A stretch of 64,000 nucleotides of DNA. It comes from Varroa destructor. Lineage: Eukaryota > Arthropoda > Arachnida > Mesostigmata > Varroidae. Shown one piece after another: positions 60,729 to 64,000 of this stretch (position 1 is the first letter of the stretch; each line of letters begins with the position of its first letter). A program made the translations under genes and the position numbers. Location of the stretch: contig NW_019211457.1 in NCBI RefSeq assembly GCF_002443255.2, positions 17,232,242 to 17,296,241 on the forward strand, in the 5' to 3' direction. Below the pieces are notes generated by a model that was not told the origin of the DNA, made no database searches, and worked only from the letters and a program-made list of their open reading frames with translations.

Positions 60729-60865
60729 ATATTTTGACCTTTACGTCTGGTATCACTCTAGTAAAGCATTTAATCAGACAGCTGCTGTAGGACAACGTGT
60801 CCCTAAGATTAGCAGGCGAATACGTTACCCACTAAGCTATCACGGGGATAGGTAACGCTCCCTGA
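60729..60865 (-). mobile_element. tRNA-derived SINE, family A copy 4
   Basis: On the minus strand a perfect 12/12 A box (60839-60828, TAGCTTAGTGGG) is followed by GTAACGTATTC, the anticodon-arm-like GCCTGCTAATC, TTAGGG and CACGTTGT; the B box has decayed; the tail CCAGACGTAAAGGTCAAAAT closes it. Head blocks match copy 1 and the tail matches copy 2. The loop CTGCTAA is that of tRNA-Ser(GCT), suggesting the parent tRNA. CTCCCT flanks both ends, too short to be a sure target-site duplication. Confidence 0.65.
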
Positions 60866-63800
60866 AGTGCTCATTCATGGTAGACTGCCTCAGTTGTATG
60901 TCCCAGAACACTCATAAGCACATTCGTTTCCGCTGCGATCATTGGTCTATAGGAAACGCGTCACAAAGAACGCCATCTCTCATTGTTCAATGTCTACAAT
61001 GGAAAATGTCTAGGAAGAAGACGAGTTATATGAAGTGTACTTACATAAGTAAGAGTTTCATTAAGAAAATAAATGGCGCCAGTCGGTTTCCCTGACCACT
61101 TATCAGCGACAAACGTTCAGCTGCATAGCACAAATACGCACGTTATTTTTAGAGAGGCAAGTGAACTTACCGTGTCTAGCGTGCCTGTCGTTAGCTATCT
61201 ATCTTACTGTCCAATGTATATTCAAGAGAATCAATACACACGGATTAGATGCAATTACGAAAAATAATAGAGGAAAATGAGAGCTACGTATCTAAATATA
61301 GTAATCAATTAACTAGGTTTCTGCTCTATCTAGCAACCGGAAATACAGAACAGATTATCGTTTTCAAAGAGGCGTGCCCGCTCTGACTGCCTTCGACTAT
61401 CTATGGACGAAAATATCTGTCTAATATTTCATATACATAGTAGGAAAAAAAGCATTTTTTATACATATATAAATAATTAACTTTGGGTTGCCTTAGCTTG
61501 TCTTGCCAATCGTCATAGCTTGCAGAAAGCAAGAACGCTGATGGGAAGACTTGGTTTGAGACTTTCATAGAAAATCCTAGTTTGCGCATATTGGAAGTGA
61601 ACAATGCGGTATGAGATTACGTATATAAAATTTTCTTCTAAAACTGTTTGTTCGTTGCAATGAAGGTATTAGAGATCCGTTGCACACATTGTATTTTCCA
61701 TCATGAATGTGATAGGAAGCGACCTGCCTTCCTTCCCAAGTTCCCTTTACTTTGATATCGGCCATATATGTATAAGACGATATCAACTTTTGTTTTTTTA
61801 TCTCATTACTATATTCTGAGCAAACAGAAAGCAGTGGACAGATTTTTTTTGCTATTCAACCTTAAGTGTGCCTGCCGGTCACACCGCATGGCAGGCAGGC
61901 CGCGAGCAACGTCGTCGACGTGTCATTCGTCACCCGATTGAGTAGAGTACGTAGTAGAGAGCTATCTATGACAAAGTCTCTAGGAGACACCCGAATAGCC
62001 AATGAGGAGGAAGTGAGATATTAATTGAGAGTTCCTTCAGACTTCTCTGGGCGTTGGTGGTTGAGCTATGCAATGAAGGGGAATTGTTCCAGGAGGACGC
62101 GATCCGCGGCGACGCATGAGCGAACGTCATGATGGAAAGCGAAATAAATTTTCGATCAATGGCGGGTTAGTTGTACCTCGCTTGCTAGATTTATGTTAAC
62201 CCCTCTAAACGAGACTATCGTAAAACACGAACAGGGAGCAGGTCTCGGTTATCCATGACCTATTTAATTGCTATAATAAAAGAGGTTTACACATATTTAA
62301 TTTTAGAACGCTATTCATATGATCAGCTGGGATACAGACGGGCGGTTGTCTTATCTAAACGATCTTTTTTCTTGCGATTATGAAAATGATTTTTATCAAG
62401 AGCAGCTAATCAGATAATAGATTTCATAGTCCACAAAATTACCACAAGTTTTCCGTTATCTGAAACGATACCGTGTTTTTTTTCTAGGGCCCTTGAAATT
62501 CTCTCGACGCCAATATCCACTTCATATTCTCGTTCATTCCTAAGCTGTTCCATCTCGCTGATAACAGCCGCTTAATGCGTTCATAATAGTCCTACACTTA
62601 TCATCATCTCATTACCTGTATTTATCATCTACCGAAAGCACGATCGTTGAAAATGGGGAAAAAAAGCACATCTAGGTCATAGCTTTCTGGAGACAGCGAA
62701 GTTCACTTTAATGATCTTAGTGTCTGTCCCTAAGCGGAAATTCATCGATGGGAATAATTCTCTCTAATTAAAGAGAACTGATTTAAATAACAACTTCACT
62801 TCGCTGTTATTTTGCAATTCATTAGGAAGTAGGTAGACTTTTTCGTGGCATTAATCCTGTTCGTATTGTACACGAAGCCAGAGTCTCTCGATGAAGCTGA
62901 TCAAAATTAAATGGGGGCACGATACCCGTGTCATCTGCGAGCAAATCAAATACTAGTTATGTTTAGTAATCAAGAAGTAAAACTTTTTCTTCGGTCATAG
63001 CGCATAGAAAAATGCGAAATAGAGACAAATACTACGGATTTTATAGGTGTCCGGTTATTATTAGCAAGTATGTCTTGCACCGGGACAATCGTTGTAGTAT
63101 ATATTAGTTGCGGTTGCTTAGCAGATTCGTCTGACAGCACGTACATGCGTCTGTCTCACGTCTCGACAACAGCGTTCGGCACCCTTGACCATAATGCATG
63201 ATACAGCACGCACATACAATATCTTACACTATACCGGAAATTCTTTTTTGGCGGGTTTACTTGCACGGCGAGCTTAGCCCCTTTGAGGCGAAAATTGTAG
63301 GCAAAAACTATGGGTGCGAATGTTCTAAAACTAAGATAAGACTCAGGGGGTTCAGAATCCCGTTTCAGTAGAACCGAGATTACTGCGCTAGCGGCTGGTC
63401 TGATCTGCACCTATTAACAGCAAAAATAACGGAATCATATTCTTAATATTATTTTGACCAGTTCTAAACGTATTAGACGATGCTTCGAAAATAAAGCTCC
63501 AAGTAAACTTCTAGGTGAGCTATGTGGAAATAATCTCCACACAGTTGTCTAGCTGTTTAGAGCATCGCCATTTTGATTTTCTACGACGCGTTCCCCGCTT
63601 TTACGTTTTTCAACGCCAGTGATTTCAGCCCTATGTTAAGTTCTAATTTGCGGATCACGCAGACATTTGCTGACATCAATCGACCTGAATCCCAGCGTAA
63701 CGTGATTTGTTCTGTTTACCGAAACGAACGAGGTGCGAAATACTTTGTGTAAGAGTAAAGAGGAAGCGAAAATTGAAAATCAAAAACGTTTACCTGTTTG

Positions 63801-64000
63801 CTTTCATTCGAGACATCGAAATAATATACGTCCTAACTAAGTTAACAGATATAATTTTATTGACAGTTATATTCCCTCGAAAATAAATACTGCCTAAGAA
63901 CACAGTTATCAGCTTGAGTAAACTGGGCGGGAAACCCCGCTGAAAACGGCATCACTGAATATAAATTTTCTTGCTAGGTTCCATCGTGCAGACATTGATG
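60866..64000. other. No supported gene
   Basis: A 64-codon frame at 61073-61267 starts at ATG in a fair context but has no other support. 61860-62120 is somewhat GC-richer without any motif. The rest, including minus frames at 61401-61786 and 63156-63410, is consistent with non-coding DNA. Confidence 0.5.

Noticed and set aside
1..64000. CRISPR array, prophage, bacterial operon or endogenous virus
   Set aside because: No regularly spaced repeats, no ribosome-binding-site-led gene strings and no viral gene blocks other than retrotransposon integrase relics.

Overview
This window looks like nuclear DNA of a eukaryote, most likely an arthropod. The reasons are these: there is no operon-like gene packing and no long open frame (the longest is 151 codons in 64 kb); base composition is AT-rich, by eye near 40% G+C, without obvious CpG depletion; simple repeats are frequent; and there are decayed mariner and Ty3/gypsy elements plus tRNA-derived SINEs. 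A mite or other chelicerate would fit, but nothing here proves it. At this composition about 6% of random codons are stops, so open frames of 60-100 codons are expected by the dozen on both strands. I therefore treat an open frame as a gene only if a splice site, poly(A) signal, signal peptide or family motif supports it, and even then with modest confidence.

The best supported features are mobile-element fossils. SINE family A has a tRNA-Ser-like head and a conserved tail. It is present at 478-641 (15-bp target-site duplication), 13256-13352 (13-bp duplication), 49245-49395 and 60729-60865, with three weaker candidates. A second dispersed repeat, family B, is at 6430-6600, 20205-20296 and 49404-49500, and perhaps at 40137-40200. 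Two mariner (DD34D) transposase relics lie at 27690-28260 and 47090-47760. A Ty3/gypsy relic with the integrase HHCC zinc finger lies in a GC-rich island at 11940-12960. Weaker traces are an RT-like stretch (20006-20194), a Tc1-like stretch (45885-46240) and an integrase-core-like stretch (48278-48560).

Region by region: 0-12 kb is mostly unassigned, with one SINE at each of 0.5 and 6.5 kb, a possible minus-strand 3' exon at 4.2-4.5 kb and a hexamer repeat. 12-20 kb holds the gypsy relic and SINE A2. 20-35 kb holds family B, an unexplained GC-rich island, a mariner relic and several microsatellites. 35-41 kb has a 22-unit TA repeat, a minus-strand exon candidate for a single-pass membrane protein and a plus-strand exon candidate with a good donor. 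45-50 kb is dense in transposon fossils. 53-59 kb holds the best plus-strand gene candidates: a possible 23-nt micro-exon, a last exon followed by AATAAA, and a signal-peptide exon followed by cysteine-containing open frames. 59-64 kb has an RNA-type hairpin and SINE A4, and is otherwise empty.

I see no complete protein gene, no intact tRNA or rRNA gene, no CRISPR array and no bacterial or viral gene cluster. The genic signals cannot be joined into a confident gene model from this window alone.
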